This document shows positions 1-7,837 of a stretch of 64,000 nucleotides of DNA, piece after piece. The notes under the pieces are model-generated. The model worked only from the letters and a program-made list of their open reading frames with translations, was not told where the DNA came from and made no database searches. Each line of letters starts with the position of its first letter. Position 1 is the first letter of the stretch. The stretch lies in assembly GCA_051162045.1 (NCBI GenBank), contig JBISDI010000014.1. One strand, given 5' to 3'. The translations under genes and the position numbers were made by a program. The DNA is from Anaerozeibacter quisquiliarum (lineage in GTDB: Bacteria > Bacillota > Clostridia > Christensenellales > Aristaeellaceae).

Positions 1-23
1 TATCCCCGGCGCCCGGCTTTGTT

Positions 24-52
24 TTGACGCACGCGCGGGTCGGTGTTATAAT
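24..52 (+). promoter_or_regulatory. sigma-A type promoter for the first gene
   Basis: TTGACG (24-29) and a perfect TATAAT (47-52) are separated by 17 bp. Transcription should start near 59, just before the AAAGGAG ribosome binding site (61-67). Confidence 0.75.
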
Positions 53-74
53 GACAAGAAAAAGGAGCGACCGC

Positions 75-365
75 ATGGCCAGATTATGGGTTCGCGTGAT
101 TCGGCGGCAGAGGATTGACCTGCAGGAGGCGGTGCCCAGCGCGTGGGGCGAGGCGCACAAAGCGCTCGAGGGGGCGCTGGGTGTGCTCGATTTGCCCGTG
201 CCAATGTGGCTGAACAAGCACGAGCGCGAGTGGCGGGACTTCCGGCGCACGGCGTTTTTGCCCGAGCACTTCGTCGAGGCGGTCGACTTTGAGCGGCTGG
301 AGATCGAATACCTGGACGACAGCGGCAAGAAGCGCAAGAGCGCGGATGTGCGCAATCAATTCTGA
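75..365 (+). CDS. small hypothetical protein, 96 aa
   Basis: I do not recognise this protein. It is soluble, has no signal peptide or membrane segment, and is rich in charged residues. The ATG at 75 was chosen because AAAGGAG (61-67) lies 7 nt upstream; the longer open frame would begin inside the promoter. It opens with a basic segment (MARLWVRVIRRQRIDLQEA) and ends in a lysine/arginine-rich tail (DDSGKKRKSADVRNQF). The GNAT acetyltransferase gene starts 13 nt downstream, so the two are probably one transcript. Basic N- and C-termini could suit nucleic-acid binding, but that is only a guess. Confidence 0.75.
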   Translation: MARLWVRVIRRQRIDLQEAVPSAWGEAHKALEGALGVLDLPVPMWLNKHEREWRDFRRTAFLPEHFVEAVDFERLEIEYLDDSGKKRKSADVRNQF

Positions 366-378
366 TGGAGGTATGAAG

Positions 379-909
379 ATGGGCAGGGTGATCGGCGAGC
401 GCGTGACGCTGCGCGAGTTTAGGTGGGAAGATCTTACGGACATCCGCAGTTGGGTGTGCGATGCGGACATCACGCGCCACCTGAGCGGCACGTTCATGAA
501 GCCGCATACCATGGAGCAGACCGAACAGTATTTGAAAAACATCCTGGACGGCGGCTCGGGCGCGAACTTCGTGATCGCCGAGCGCGATACGCTTGCCTAC
601 CTCGGCCAGTGCAACCTGATGATGGTGGACACGGTCGCGCGCAAGGCCGAGCTTGCGTTCGTGCTCAAAAAAGAGCACATCGGCAAGGGTTACGGCTATG
701 AGGCCGGGAAATTGCTGATCGGCTTCGCGTTCAATCAGATGAACCTCAACCGCTTGTGGCTCAACGTACACGCCGACAACCTGCGCGCGATCCGGATGTA
801 CGAGAAACTGGGCCTTCGGCACGAGGGCCGGCTGCGCGAGGCGCTGTACCGGGACGGGAAGTACGAGGACCTGCTGGTGATGGGCGTACTCAGGCGCGAG
901 TGGGCCTAG
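379..909 (+). CDS. GNAT-family N-acetyltransferase (RimJ/RimL-like)
   Basis: This 176-aa protein should transfer an acetyl group from acetyl-CoA to an amine; its substrate is unknown. The whole length fits the Acetyltransf_3 (RimJ/RimL-like) fold: N-terminal GERVTLREFRWEDL, the acyl-CoA binding stretch around KKEHIGKGYGYEAGKLLI (R/QxxGxG/A-like, GKGYGYE), and the C-terminal LWLNVHADNLRAIRMYEKLG (N-x-x-A-I-x-x-Y-E-K-L-G), followed by EGRLREALYRDGKYEDLLVMG. ATG 379 is preferred over ATG 373 because GGAGG (367-371) is 7 nt from 379 but only 1 nt from 373. It probably forms an operon with the upstream small gene. This family includes ribosomal protein, antibiotic and polyamine acetyltransferases. 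Confidence 0.9.
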   Translation: MGRVIGERVTLREFRWEDLTDIRSWVCDADITRHLSGTFMKPHTMEQTEQYLKNILDGGSGANFVIAERDTLAYLGQCNLMMVDTVARKAELAFVLKKEHIGKGYGYEAGKLLIGFAFNQMNLNRLWLNVHADNLRAIRMYEKLGLRHEGRLREALYRDGKYEDLLVMGVLRREWA

Positions 910-940
910 CCGGTCACGCGCATCCGACCCCGGAGGACCG

Positions 941-964
941 GGGTGACGATCGCGAATTGAGTCG
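941..964 (+). repeat. dispersed intergenic repeat, family B copy 1
   Basis: The string GGGTGACGATCGCGAATTGA followed by GTCGGGCG resembles sequences at 16521-16552 and 22238-22260. The shared core is GCGAATTGAG. All three copies lie between genes, near hairpin-rich sequence. Confidence 0.55.
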
Positions 965-1055
965 GGCGGGCGCATCGCGAGGGGAGGGTTGCGACCCTCC
1001 CCATTCCCTCCCGCTGGAGGGCGGGCACGCGGCAAACAGGGCGGCCCTCTCCATT

Positions 1056-1375
1056 CCCCTCCTGGGAGGGGTGCCCGCAGGCGGGGTGGTGGCCCCCGCG
1101 GGGCGTAGCCCAAGTCTTCGTACCCGCTTTCTCGAGTTCTGCCGACAGGCTCACCACCCCGTCGCTCCGCGCCACCCCTCCTGGGAGGGGTGCCCGCGGG
1201 CGGGGTGGTGGCCCCCGCGGGGCGCAACCCAGGTCCTCGTACCCGCTTTCTCGAGTTCTGCCGACAGGCTCACCACCCCGTCGCTCCGCGCCACCCCTCC
1301 TGGGAGGGGAATGGTCACCTGCCTATTCCCCTCCTGGGAGGGGTGCCCGCAGGCGGGGTGGTGGCCCCCGCGGGT
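1056..1375 (+). repeat. 119-bp tandem repeat block, GC-rich with palindromic ends
   Basis: A motif CCCCTCCTGGGAGGGG begins at 1056, 1175, 1294 and 1328. The first two units (1056-1174 and 1175-1293) are both exactly 119 bp and differ at only about five positions. The third is interrupted after the palindrome and the fourth (1328-1375) is truncated. The sequence is open in several frames on both strands, but the putative products are proline/arginine-rich and repetitive, and no ribosome binding site is visible. I treat 910-1455 as non-coding. Confidence 0.85.
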
Positions 1376-1455
1376 CACACAGCCGCGGTTCCGTTTGGCG
1401 TGGGTTAAACGCTCGCCCCGCGTGCAACCATTATTTTCCCTCAGGCGTCAAACAA

Positions 1456-1484
1456 TTGGCATGGGGCCGAAATTATGGTATACT
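1456..1484 (+). promoter_or_regulatory. sigma-A type promoter for the ABC operon
   Basis: TTGGCA (1456-1461) and TATACT (1479-1484) are separated by exactly 17 bp, with GG directly before the -10. The operon's TTG start follows about 38 nt after the predicted transcription start. Confidence 0.8.
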
Positions 1485-1528
1485 TTCATGCAATCCCGAG
1501 TTGTTAGCTGTCATGAGGGGGGATCGAC

Positions 1529-2323
1529 TTGCCCGAGGCATTGGAGAGCGTCATCGCACTCAGCGACGTGAGCAAGGTGTACGCCATCGGCTCGACGAAA
1601 CTGCGGGCGCTCGACGGCGTGTCGCTTTCGATCAAGCCGGGCGAGTTTTGCTGCATCATCGGGCGATCGGGCTCGGGCAAGAGCACGCTGCTCAACATGA
1701 TCGCCGGGCTCGAGCGGCCCACCAAGGGCCGTATCCGGGTGGCGGGAAAGCAGATCGAGCGGCTGAGCGAGGGCGAGCTAGTCGATTTCCGGCTGCGCAA
1801 CGTGGGCTTCGTGTTCCAGTCGTTCAACCTGTTCGCCATGCACACGGCGCTCGACAACGTGGCCATGCCGCTGATGTACAAGGGCATCTCGCGGCCGGTC
1901 CGCCAGAAGAAGGCGCGCCAGATGCTGGGCGCGGTGGGTCTAAAATCACACATGAACCACAAACCCAGCCAGATGTCGGGCGGCCAGCAGCAGCGGGTGG
2001 GCATTGCGCGCGCGCTCGTGACCGCGCCCAAGATCCTGTTCGCCGACGAGCCCACGGGCAACCTCGACCTCAAGACCTCGCGCGAGGTGCTGCGGCTGAT
2101 CCGCTTAATCTGCCGCGAGCGCTCGACCACGCTGATTATGGTCACGCACGACCCCGAAATGGCGCAGTACGCCGACCGCGTAATCAAGCTGCTCGACGGG
2201 CGCGTGCTCGAAGATTCGGTCAACGAACACCCGAAAGAGATCGCGTTGGTGCGCACACTCGAGGATGGCAGCGTGGTGGAATTGACCGATGATGAGATGG
2301 CCGAGGCATACGCCAGGCGATAG
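1529..2323 (+). CDS. ABC transporter ATP-binding protein (LolD/MacB type)
   Basis: This 264-aa protein is the ATPase of a type VII (MacB/LolD/FtsE-like) ABC system acting at the cytoplasmic membrane. Visible motifs in order: Walker A GRSGSGKST (about residues 45-53), Q-loop FVFQSFNLF, signature MSGGQQQRVGIARAL, Walker B ILFADEPTGNLD, and the switch histidine in MVTHD. About 35 residues after the core end in an acidic tail. The start is TTG at 1529, preceded by GAGGGGGGA; no better ATG exists. It is the first gene of a three-gene operon with an exported protein and a MacB-like permease, so it most likely energises mechanical export or extraction at the cell surface rather than import. The substrate is unknown. 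Confidence 0.92.
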   Translation: MPEALESVIALSDVSKVYAIGSTKLRALDGVSLSIKPGEFCCIIGRSGSGKSTLLNMIAGLERPTKGRIRVAGKQIERLSEGELVDFRLRNVGFVFQSFNLFAMHTALDNVAMPLMYKGISRPVRQKKARQMLGAVGLKSHMNHKPSQMSGGQQQRVGIARALVTAPKILFADEPTGNLDLKTSREVLRLIRLICRERSTTLIMVTHDPEMAQYADRVIKLLDGRVLEDSVNEHPKEIALVRTLEDGSVVELTDDEMAEAYARR

Positions 2324-2359
2324 GGATATTTGAAAAACTGCCGGAGGTTCCTCGCGATT

Positions 2360-4252
2360 ATGAAGAGACAAAAGTTATTCCTCGCGCTCGTGCTGTGCGC
2401 GCTGGTCACAATCGGCGCGTTGAGCGCGCACCTCGCATGGGCAGAGGCCGCCCCCCAAGCAGAGGCCGCCTCCCAGGCCGAGCCGGTCGAAAATGCCGAG
2501 CCGACCCCGAAGGAACAGGAAGAGCCCACGCCCACGCCCCCGCCCGTCGAGGGCAAGACCATGTACACCAAGAAGAATACCTATCTGTACAAGGGCAAGA
2601 AGGCCAGCTCGAAGGGCGCGGTCAAGGTGCCCAAGCACGAGATGGTCGAGGTGATCGATCCGGGCAAGAAGTGGTCGAAGGCCGTCTACGACGGCCGGAC
2701 CGGCTATTTTAAGACCTCCGACCTGATCGCCGAGCTGCCCGAGCCCACGCCCGCGCCCGAGCCCACGCCCGAACCGCGGCACCGCACGATCCCGCTGCCC
2801 AAGTCCGAGGGCGAGACGCTGTACGCGGGCCAGGCGTCCGAGGTGTCGGTCACCGCGGCGCAGCTAATCACCGCGCTGATCCTGGATCACCACGCGCTCG
2901 GCGACGGCTACTTCGGCCGCATCCACAGCCTTGTCAATACAAATCTCGACGCCATCCTCGCGGGCAATGTGCCCAGCGCGCTGTCGGAGTACGCGGACAC
3001 GCTGTCGGCCGCCGCGTCCGACCTCAAGGGGGGCATGACGCTCGACCTGCTGGGCCAAGCGCTGAACGCGAAGCGGAAGGAAGGCAAGTTCTTCACCCAG
3101 TCGGGCGTGGTGGCCGCGAGCGCTCTGACCAAGGCCGAGGACGGCACGCTGGTATTCGCGCTGGGCTCGCACACGGTGGCGAGCGGCGTCGCCAAGGGCA
3201 GCTACTTCCTGCAGATGCCGCTGTCCAAGGTCCCCGCGCTCAAGGCGCTGTACCCGAGCGCCGAGACGCTGACCGCGCTGCTGCCGGTCAAGGCGGCCCG
3301 GATGTCGGGCGGTGGCGGCGGCGGCGGTGGTGGCGGCGGCGGCGGCAAGCAACTGCCGGTGGCGCGGCTGATCCTTAAGGCGGTGCACACCGAGCCGGCC
3401 CTGCCCAAGGCGGGCGAGGCGTTCGACATCGTGCTGACGCTGGCCAATACCTCGGAGCAGATGTACCTGCGCAACCTTCAGCTGACCTACACCAGCGCGG
3501 AGGACGCGCTGCAGCCGGTGTCGGGCGCGAACATCGAATACATCGACCGCATCGACGCCGGCGCCGACTACCCGGTGCGGCTGCACGTCAAGGCCAAGCC
3601 CGACCTGGAGATGAGCGCGGTCAAGCTGGACGTGGCGGTCGATTTCCAGGACAAAAAGCTCGACGCGCTGACCGCGGCGCTGTCGGCGACGGTCAACGTC
3701 GAGCAGGTGCAGCGCATCCAGCTGGACGCCCCGGTGTTGCCCACGGGCGAGGTCGTAATCGACGACGAGTACGAAGTGGAGATGGGCGTGTTCAACCTGG
3801 GTAAGACCGACCTGCACAACGTCACGGTGCGCGCGGTGCCCGAGGATCCCGCGAAGCTGTCGCCCGGCACGTCCTACTTCATCGGCAAGATGGAGCCGGG
3901 CGGCATGAAGGTGGCCCAGCTCAAGATGACCCCGCACGAGGCGGGCGAGTACAAGGTGGACCTGGTGGTGACCTACGAGACCGTGGACGGCAAGGAATCG
4001 CAGGACAAGCAGTCGATCACCTTCGCCGCCAGTTCGACCGACCCCATGGACATGGAGCTCGAAGGCGACCCATACGGCGGCCCCGAGGTGACGCCGGAGC
4101 CGGAAAGGCCATCGACGATGGCCATATTGGGCATGCTGCCCTGGCAGATCTACGCGGGAGCGGGCGCGCTGGTCGCCTTCATCATCATCATGATCGGGGT
4201 AAGCGCGCGGCGCAAGCGCATGCGCGCACTGGAAGACGATGAGATGGATTGA
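2360..4252 (+). CDS. membrane-anchored exported protein, SH3-like plus CARDB-like domains
   Basis: This 630-aa protein has a signal peptide (residues about 1-30, hydrophobic LFLALVLCALVTIGAL), a Pro/Glu-rich linker, a bacterial SH3-like segment (TKKNTYLYKGKKASSKG to GRTGYFKTSDL), a second TPEP linker, an alpha-helical region, a run of 13 glycines, two beta-sandwich regions resembling CARDB/COG1361 domains (GEAFDIVLTLANTSEQ; DDEYEVEMGVFNLGKTDLHN), and one C-terminal membrane helix (IYAGAGALVAFIIIMIGV) with a short basic tail. ATG 2360 is preferred to TTG 2330 because it starts the signal peptide and has GGAGG at 2343-2347. It overlaps the permease gene by 14 nt. The position between ATPase and permease suggests it replaces the membrane-fusion subunit of MacAB-like systems. 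Confidence 0.82.
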   Translation: MKRQKLFLALVLCALVTIGALSAHLAWAEAAPQAEAASQAEPVENAEPTPKEQEEPTPTPPPVEGKTMYTKKNTYLYKGKKASSKGAVKVPKHEMVEVIDPGKKWSKAVYDGRTGYFKTSDLIAELPEPTPAPEPTPEPRHRTIPLPKSEGETLYAGQASEVSVTAAQLITALILDHHALGDGYFGRIHSLVNTNLDAILAGNVPSALSEYADTLSAAASDLKGGMTLDLLGQALNAKRKEGKFFTQSGVVAASALTKAEDGTLVFALGSHTVASGVAKGSYFLQMPLSKVPALKALYPSAETLTALLPVKAARMSGGGGGGGGGGGGGKQLPVARLILKAVHTEPALPKAGEAFDIVLTLANTSEQMYLRNLQLTYTSAEDALQPVSGANIEYIDRIDAGADYPVRLHVKAKPDLEMSAVKLDVAVDFQDKKLDALTAALSATVNVEQVQRIQLDAPVLPTGEVVIDDEYEVEMGVFNLGKTDLHNVTVRAVPEDPAKLSPGTSYFIGKMEPGGMKVAQLKMTPHEAGEYKVDLVVTYETVDGKESQDKQSITFAASSTDPMDMELEGDPYGGPEVTPEPERPSTMAILGMLPWQIYAGAGALVAFIIIMIGVSARRKRMRALEDDEMD

Positions 4253-5657
4253 CATCCTGGCCTGGTCGCTCAACAACCTGCGCCGGCGCAAACTGCGCTC
4301 GGCGCTGACCATGTTGGGCGTGGTGATCGGCACGATGGCGATCGTGGTCACGATCTCGCTCGGCTATGGCGCGCAGGCCACGCAGATGAAGCAGCTCGAG
4401 GAGATGACCAACCTGCGCCAGATCACGGTGTTCCCGCACTGGGGCGGGCGCGACGTGGAAGGAGACAACAGCGGCGGCGCGGCGCGGCCCCGGATCACCA
4501 AGCTCAACGACCAGGTGGTGTCGCGGTTCAGGCACATTCCGGGGGTGGCCGCGGTCACGCCGGTGATCTACGTCTGGTCGCGCATGGAGTTCGTGATCGG
4601 CACCGGCAAGCTGGAAGTCTCGGTGCCGCTGGTCGCGGTCAGCCCGCAGGACTTCGCAAAGTTCGTGAAGCTCAAGGAAGGCCGCCACCTGAGCGGCTCG
4701 CTCGACAAGATGGAGTTCATCCTGTCGGAGGCGATGATGATGGAGTTCAAGAACCCCAAGAAGCCCAGGGACTCGGTGGACATCTGGTCGTACATGGAGC
4801 AGGGAAAGGAACTGCCGCTGCCCAAGGTCAACTGGCTGCAAGCGCCTTACACGTTGCAGTTGCGCTGGGAAGACATCGAAAAGACCGACGCGAAGGGCGA
4901 CCCGATCAAATACACCAAGGACTACAAAGCCAAGATGGTGGGCACGATCAAGGCCGACTACCGCGACCCCAACTTCAACACGTTTGGCTACTACGCGGTG
5001 GTCAATCTGAACTGGCTGCGCAAGCTTCAGCGCGACAATCGCGCGCTGTTCAAGGAAATGGACATGCCGGACTATAAGACCTATGAGCAGGTTCACGTGC
5101 TGGCGAAGACGGTGGACGACGTGGAGGCCGTGGTCAAGGAGCTGACCGAGATGGGCGTGCAGCCCGACAACCCGCTGATGTGGGTGAAGTCGATGCAGGA
5201 CCAGATCGCGACGGTGCAGGGGTTCCTGGGCTTTATCGGCGCGGTATCGATGGCGGTGGCGGCGCTGTCGATCGCGAACACGATGATGATGTCGATCTAT
5301 GAGCGCACGCGCGAGATCGGCGTGATGAAGGTGCTGGGCTGCAAGCTCGGCAACATCCGGATGATGTTTTTGTCGGAGGCGGCGTTCATCGGGCTGTTCG
5401 GCGGCGGGCTGGGGCTGTTGCTGTCATACGCTCTGTCGTACGCGCTGAACAATGTGGAGTGGCTGCAGCAGATGGTGGCGTCGGTGATGTCGAACACCGC
5501 GCTGTTCACGGAGGGCAGCTCGACCTCGGTGATCCCGCCCACGCTGTCGCTGGGCACCTGGGCGGGCGTCGTGGGCGTGTCGATCCTGTCGGGGCTCTAC
5601 CCTGCGCAGCGCGCGATGGGGTTGAGTTCGCTGGCGGCGATACGGAACGCGGATTGA
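4239..5657 (+). CDS. MacB-like ABC permease (MacB_PCD plus FtsX domains)
   Basis: This 472-aa permease has the MacB layout: an N-terminal helix after a short amphipathic segment (ILAWSLNNLRRRKLRSALTM, then VVIGTMAIVVTISL), a long extracytoplasmic domain (about residues 45-325), and three C-terminal helices (FIGAVSMAVAALSIANTMMM; MMFLSEAAFIGLFGGGLGLL; LGTWAGVVGVSILSGLYPAQ). The conserved FtsX coupling segment IYERTREIGVMKVLG is intact. Its extracytoplasmic domain is longer than in many MacB proteins. It overlaps the preceding gene and shares its operon with the ATPase at 1529. MacB-type permeases do not move substrates through the bilayer but transmit force outward; the substrate here is unknown. 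Confidence 0.9.
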   Translation: MRWIDILAWSLNNLRRRKLRSALTMLGVVIGTMAIVVTISLGYGAQATQMKQLEEMTNLRQITVFPHWGGRDVEGDNSGGAARPRITKLNDQVVSRFRHIPGVAAVTPVIYVWSRMEFVIGTGKLEVSVPLVAVSPQDFAKFVKLKEGRHLSGSLDKMEFILSEAMMMEFKNPKKPRDSVDIWSYMEQGKELPLPKVNWLQAPYTLQLRWEDIEKTDAKGDPIKYTKDYKAKMVGTIKADYRDPNFNTFGYYAVVNLNWLRKLQRDNRALFKEMDMPDYKTYEQVHVLAKTVDDVEAVVKELTEMGVQPDNPLMWVKSMQDQIATVQGFLGFIGAVSMAVAALSIANTMMMSIYERTREIGVMKVLGCKLGNIRMMFLSEAAFIGLFGGGLGLLLSYALSYALNNVEWLQQMVASVMSNTALFTEGSSTSVIPPTLSLGTWAGVVGVSILSGLYPAQRAMGLSSLAAIRNAD

Positions 5658-5670
5658 TGAAGGGGAAGGG

Positions 5671-5728
5671 CCGTTCCCGCGTGGCGACTGATGGGATTCA
5701 AGGGCAAGGCCCTTGAGCGGGGTTTGGG
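5671..5728 (-). repeat. dispersed intergenic repeat, family A copy 1 (inverted)
   Basis: Read on the minus strand this contains CCCCGCTCAAGGGCCTTGCC, then TTGAATCCC and CACGCGGGAACG. The same order of blocks (CCCCGCTCAA, TTTGCCC, AAGAATCC, CGCGGGG) occurs at 22277-22347 and 44289-44340. Each copy sits just downstream of an operon end. Confidence 0.7.
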
Positions 5729-5837
5729 GTGGAACCCCAACGTTCCCCCCGTCCCGCCTGTCCCACCCCGCTGCGTTATTTCATTCAATTCACTCCGTCA
5801 CAGCCGACCAAGTACGCTGACTTTGTCAGCGGTCTGA

Positions 5838-5856
5838 CCCGCTTCGGCGGGTTTTT
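5838..5856 (+). terminator. intrinsic terminator downstream of the MacB-like operon
   Basis: Stem CCCGC/GCGGG (5838-5842 and 5847-5851) with a stable TTCG loop, followed by TTTTT. It lies about 180 nt after the permease stop. In the rest of 5658-5983 I see only repeat A and a weak minus-strand hairpin near 5897-5920 that could end the sigma-factor cassette. Confidence 0.7.
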
Positions 5857-5983
5857 CCATCTCGTTATTACCTGGCAGCGTGGTCAAAGAAAGCCTCTCG
5901 GCTGCTGTGAAGCTACCGAGGGTATTGAGAGACACCGTGATTCAAGTCGGCGCAGGGCAGGCTCATGATTAGCAGAGCGGTCC

Positions 5984-6547
5984 CTATAGTACGGGCGTTT
6001 TCAGTCCAACAGCCATATCGGCGAAGGCCAGGATAAGCACCAACATGCCGCACATGATAAAGGCCGCCCACAATTGCGTTTTTCGCAAGCCGGCCACATC
6101 GCGAAGGAAAATGATATAGAGTATGGTTTTCCAGATCAGAACCCCGCCGAACAAATGATTGACGGCCATGCCAAGCAGCGCGTTCCCCCAGAAAAGGAAG
6201 AAAAGGTTCTCCACAAAGCCCACCGCAATGGCGCAGGCAAGCGTGGGAAGGTAGGTCAGTCCCCATGTGTTCAAGAATACCCTGAACGGCGTCGCGCTGC
6301 CCAGCGCCCGGCAGACGAGGTACAGGCCCGCGCACATCGCCGCGTAGCTCGCGATGCCGGATACGATGAGCCTGAGCGTGTCCGCGCTGAGAACCGCTTT
6401 CTGAAAGCCGTTGATCCATAAACCCAGAAGCGGATCGAGAACTGTGATGGCCAGAATGGTCGCGGCGACAAGCCCCCACGCCAGCGACCGGTTTTGCCTG
6501 CGGAACGCGTCGGCCGGACGGTTCAGGGCGTCAAGAAAATCGCGCAT
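5984..6547 (-). CDS. Yip1-domain-like integral membrane protein
   Basis: This 187-aa protein has about five hydrophobic segments (SLAWGLVAATILAITVLDPL; LIVSGIASYAAMCAGLYLVC; LTYLPTLACAIAVGFVENLF; HLFGGVLIWKTILYIIFL; QLWAAFIMCGMLVLILAFA). The short N-terminal cytoplasmic stretch MRDFLDALNRPADAFR is typical of bacterial Yip1-family proteins, whose function is poorly known. It is the last gene of the minus-strand cassette, 1 nt after the anti-sigma-like gene. In Clostridia such proteins often accompany ABC transporters and ECF sigma factors, so a role in membrane or envelope stress is likely but not shown. Confidence 0.7.
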   Translation of the reverse strand: MRDFLDALNRPADAFRRQNRSLAWGLVAATILAITVLDPLLGLWINGFQKAVLSADTLRLIVSGIASYAAMCAGLYLVCRALGSATPFRVFLNTWGLTYLPTLACAIAVGFVENLFFLFWGNALLGMAVNHLFGGVLIWKTILYIIFLRDVAGLRKTQLWAAFIMCGMLVLILAFADMAVGLKTPVL

Positions 6548-6548
6548 A

Positions 6549-6824
6549 CTATCCCCCTATCATGAAGCCGATCAGAAGGCTCGTGTACTTGGTCCCCCAA
6601 ATCAGCGTCCCCAGCACCGCCTGGATCGCGGAGAGGCCGAACGCCAAGCGCCACGGGTAAACCGCAACCAGATTCTCCACGCGTTCCCGCCAAAGGGGTT
6701 TGCCGGGCATGGAGGTGTTGACGACGCGGGCAAGCATCTTTTCCTTTTGCGCTTGGGAAAGCCGCGCCTCCCGCTCCGCACCGCGCAGGGCTTCCCCGAA
6801 CCATCTGTCCTCAGTCCGCTTCAT
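6549..6824 (-). CDS. probable anti-sigma factor-like membrane protein, 91 aa
   Basis: A short soluble N-terminal part (KRTEDRWFGEALRGAERE to KEKMLARVV) is followed by two membrane helices (WRLAFGLSAIQAVLGTLIWG and YTSLLIGFMIGG). No zinc-binding HxxxCxxC motif is present. ATG 6824 was chosen because the gene then overlaps the sigma-factor end by 14 nt and has a GGACAGAGGG stretch upstream. A gene directly after and coupled to an ECF sigma factor, encoding a small protein with cytosolic head and membrane tail, is the usual place and shape of an anti-sigma factor. That function is inferred from context, not from a recognised domain. Confidence 0.65.
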   Translation of the reverse strand: MKRTEDRWFGEALRGAEREARLSQAQKEKMLARVVNTSMPGKPLWRERVENLVAVYPWRLAFGLSAIQAVLGTLIWGTKYTSLLIGFMIGG

Positions 6825-7359
6825 ACCCTCTGTCCTCCTCATCGAGCGCGAGATAGCGCCTGGCGAACGCGGCCTTCGCCCGCCGCAGCGTGTTCTCCAC
6901 GCTCTTTTCGTTCTTTTGCGCAAGGCGCGCAATCTCTCTCACGCTTAGTTCCTCCACGTACTTCAGCACCAGCGTCAGGCGGTAGTGCTCCGGGAGCGCG
7001 CGCATGGAGTCCGCGACCCGGCGGCTTTCATGAAGGTTTGCAAGCAGTCTGTCCATGTCCGCCTGCCCGTCCGAAATGTCCGCCGCGCGCTCGTCGTCAA
7101 GGCTCATGGATTCCATAGCCTTTTTATACCTTCCCCGGTAGAAGTCCGTGAGCTTGTTTTTCGCAATCCGATAGACCCACGTGCGCACGGAACACAGCCC
7201 GCGAAAGCGGTTCAATCCCTGAAAAACCGCCACAAATGTCTCCTGCGTCAAATCCTCCGCCGTCTGCGGCTCCAGCCCGCTGCGAGAGAGCAGATATGCG
7301 TAGATTTCGTCCACATAGGCCTGATAGATTGTGAGAAACCGTTCGCCGCTGTTTTCCAT
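6811..7359 (-). CDS. ECF-type RNA polymerase sigma factor
   Basis: This 182-aa protein has the two ECF sigma domains. Region 2 is seen in AYLLSRSGLEPQTAEDLTQE to FRGLCSVRTWVYRIAKNKLTD (recognition of the -10 element and core polymerase). Region 4 is seen in MRALPEHYRLTLVLKYVEEL with the helix-turn-helix LSVREIARLAQKNEKSVENT LRRAK. No anti-sigma domain is fused. ATG 7359 is preferred over GTG 7377 because AGAGGTG lies just upstream of 7359. It precedes the probable anti-sigma gene and follows a lipoprotein and an ABC transporter, so it may control the cassette itself, for example in response to envelope stress or an antimicrobial peptide. Confidence 0.92.
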   Translation of the reverse strand: MENSGERFLTIYQAYVDEIYAYLLSRSGLEPQTAEDLTQETFVAVFQGLNRFRGLCSVRTWVYRIAKNKLTDFYRGRYKKAMESMSLDDERAADISDGQADMDRLLANLHESRRVADSMRALPEHYRLTLVLKYVEELSVREIARLAQKNEKSVENTLRRAKAAFARRYLALDEEDRGYEAD

Positions 7360-7418
7360 CGGCACCTCTTTTATCACATGGTCCTTGGAAGCGCATGGGA
7401 CCGGGCCAAATCGTGCGG

Positions 7419-7823
7419 TTACTTGATGGGCAGCTCTTTGCTGAAAACGAGCTTGTCTTTATAGAGAACCCGCAGTGTCAGCTGACCGGCGGCCGCCTTG
7501 TCGCCCGGCAGTTCATATACGATGATCCCCCGCTTGTCGGTGACCATTTCCTTCTCTTCGGCATAGACCCGTTGGCCGTCAAGCAGCCACTCCACGGCAT
7601 ACTTCATCCCAATGGGCGATTCGATGAAGGATATGCTTGCATAGACAGTCTTCCCTGCCTTTAGCGTTTCCGGCTGTACGGCTGTTTCGATCTCATCGGC
7701 GGTAGCGTAGGACTCGTTTGAGATGATGTGCTTCGCGACCGTATCGTCCTCGCAGCCAGTCAGCAGGAGCGGCATCGAAATGGAAAGAACAAGCAAGAGA
7801 GAAACCGCCATCAATTTCTTCAT
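7419..7823 (-). CDS. small lipoprotein, 134 aa
   Basis: The N-terminus is a clear lipoprotein signal (MKKLMAVSLLLVLSISM, lipobox LLTGC with the modified cysteine at residue 24). The mature part of about 110 residues is predicted to be beta-rich (VYASISFIESPIGMKYAVEW; LRVLYKDKLVFSKELPI) and resembles a single immunoglobulin-like or surface beta-sandwich domain, but I cannot assign a family. It lies 14 nt downstream of the ABC permease and 59 nt upstream of the sigma factor, so it is probably the surface component or sensor of that system. Confidence 0.8.
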   Translation of the reverse strand: MKKLMAVSLLLVLSISMPLLLTGCEDDTVAKHIISNESYATADEIETAVQPETLKAGKTVYASISFIESPIGMKYAVEWLLDGQRVYAEEKEMVTDKRGIIVYELPGDKAAAGQLTLRVLYKDKLVFSKELPIK

Positions 7824-7837
7824 GATTCAACACCCCT

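Noticed and set aside
46..1227. Proline/arginine-rich proteins in the tandem repeat region
   Set aside because: Open in several frames on both strands, made of repeat translations and lacking ribosome binding sites.
1056..1375. CRISPR array
   Set aside because: The repeats are 119 bp with no unique spacers of constant length, and no cas gene is present.
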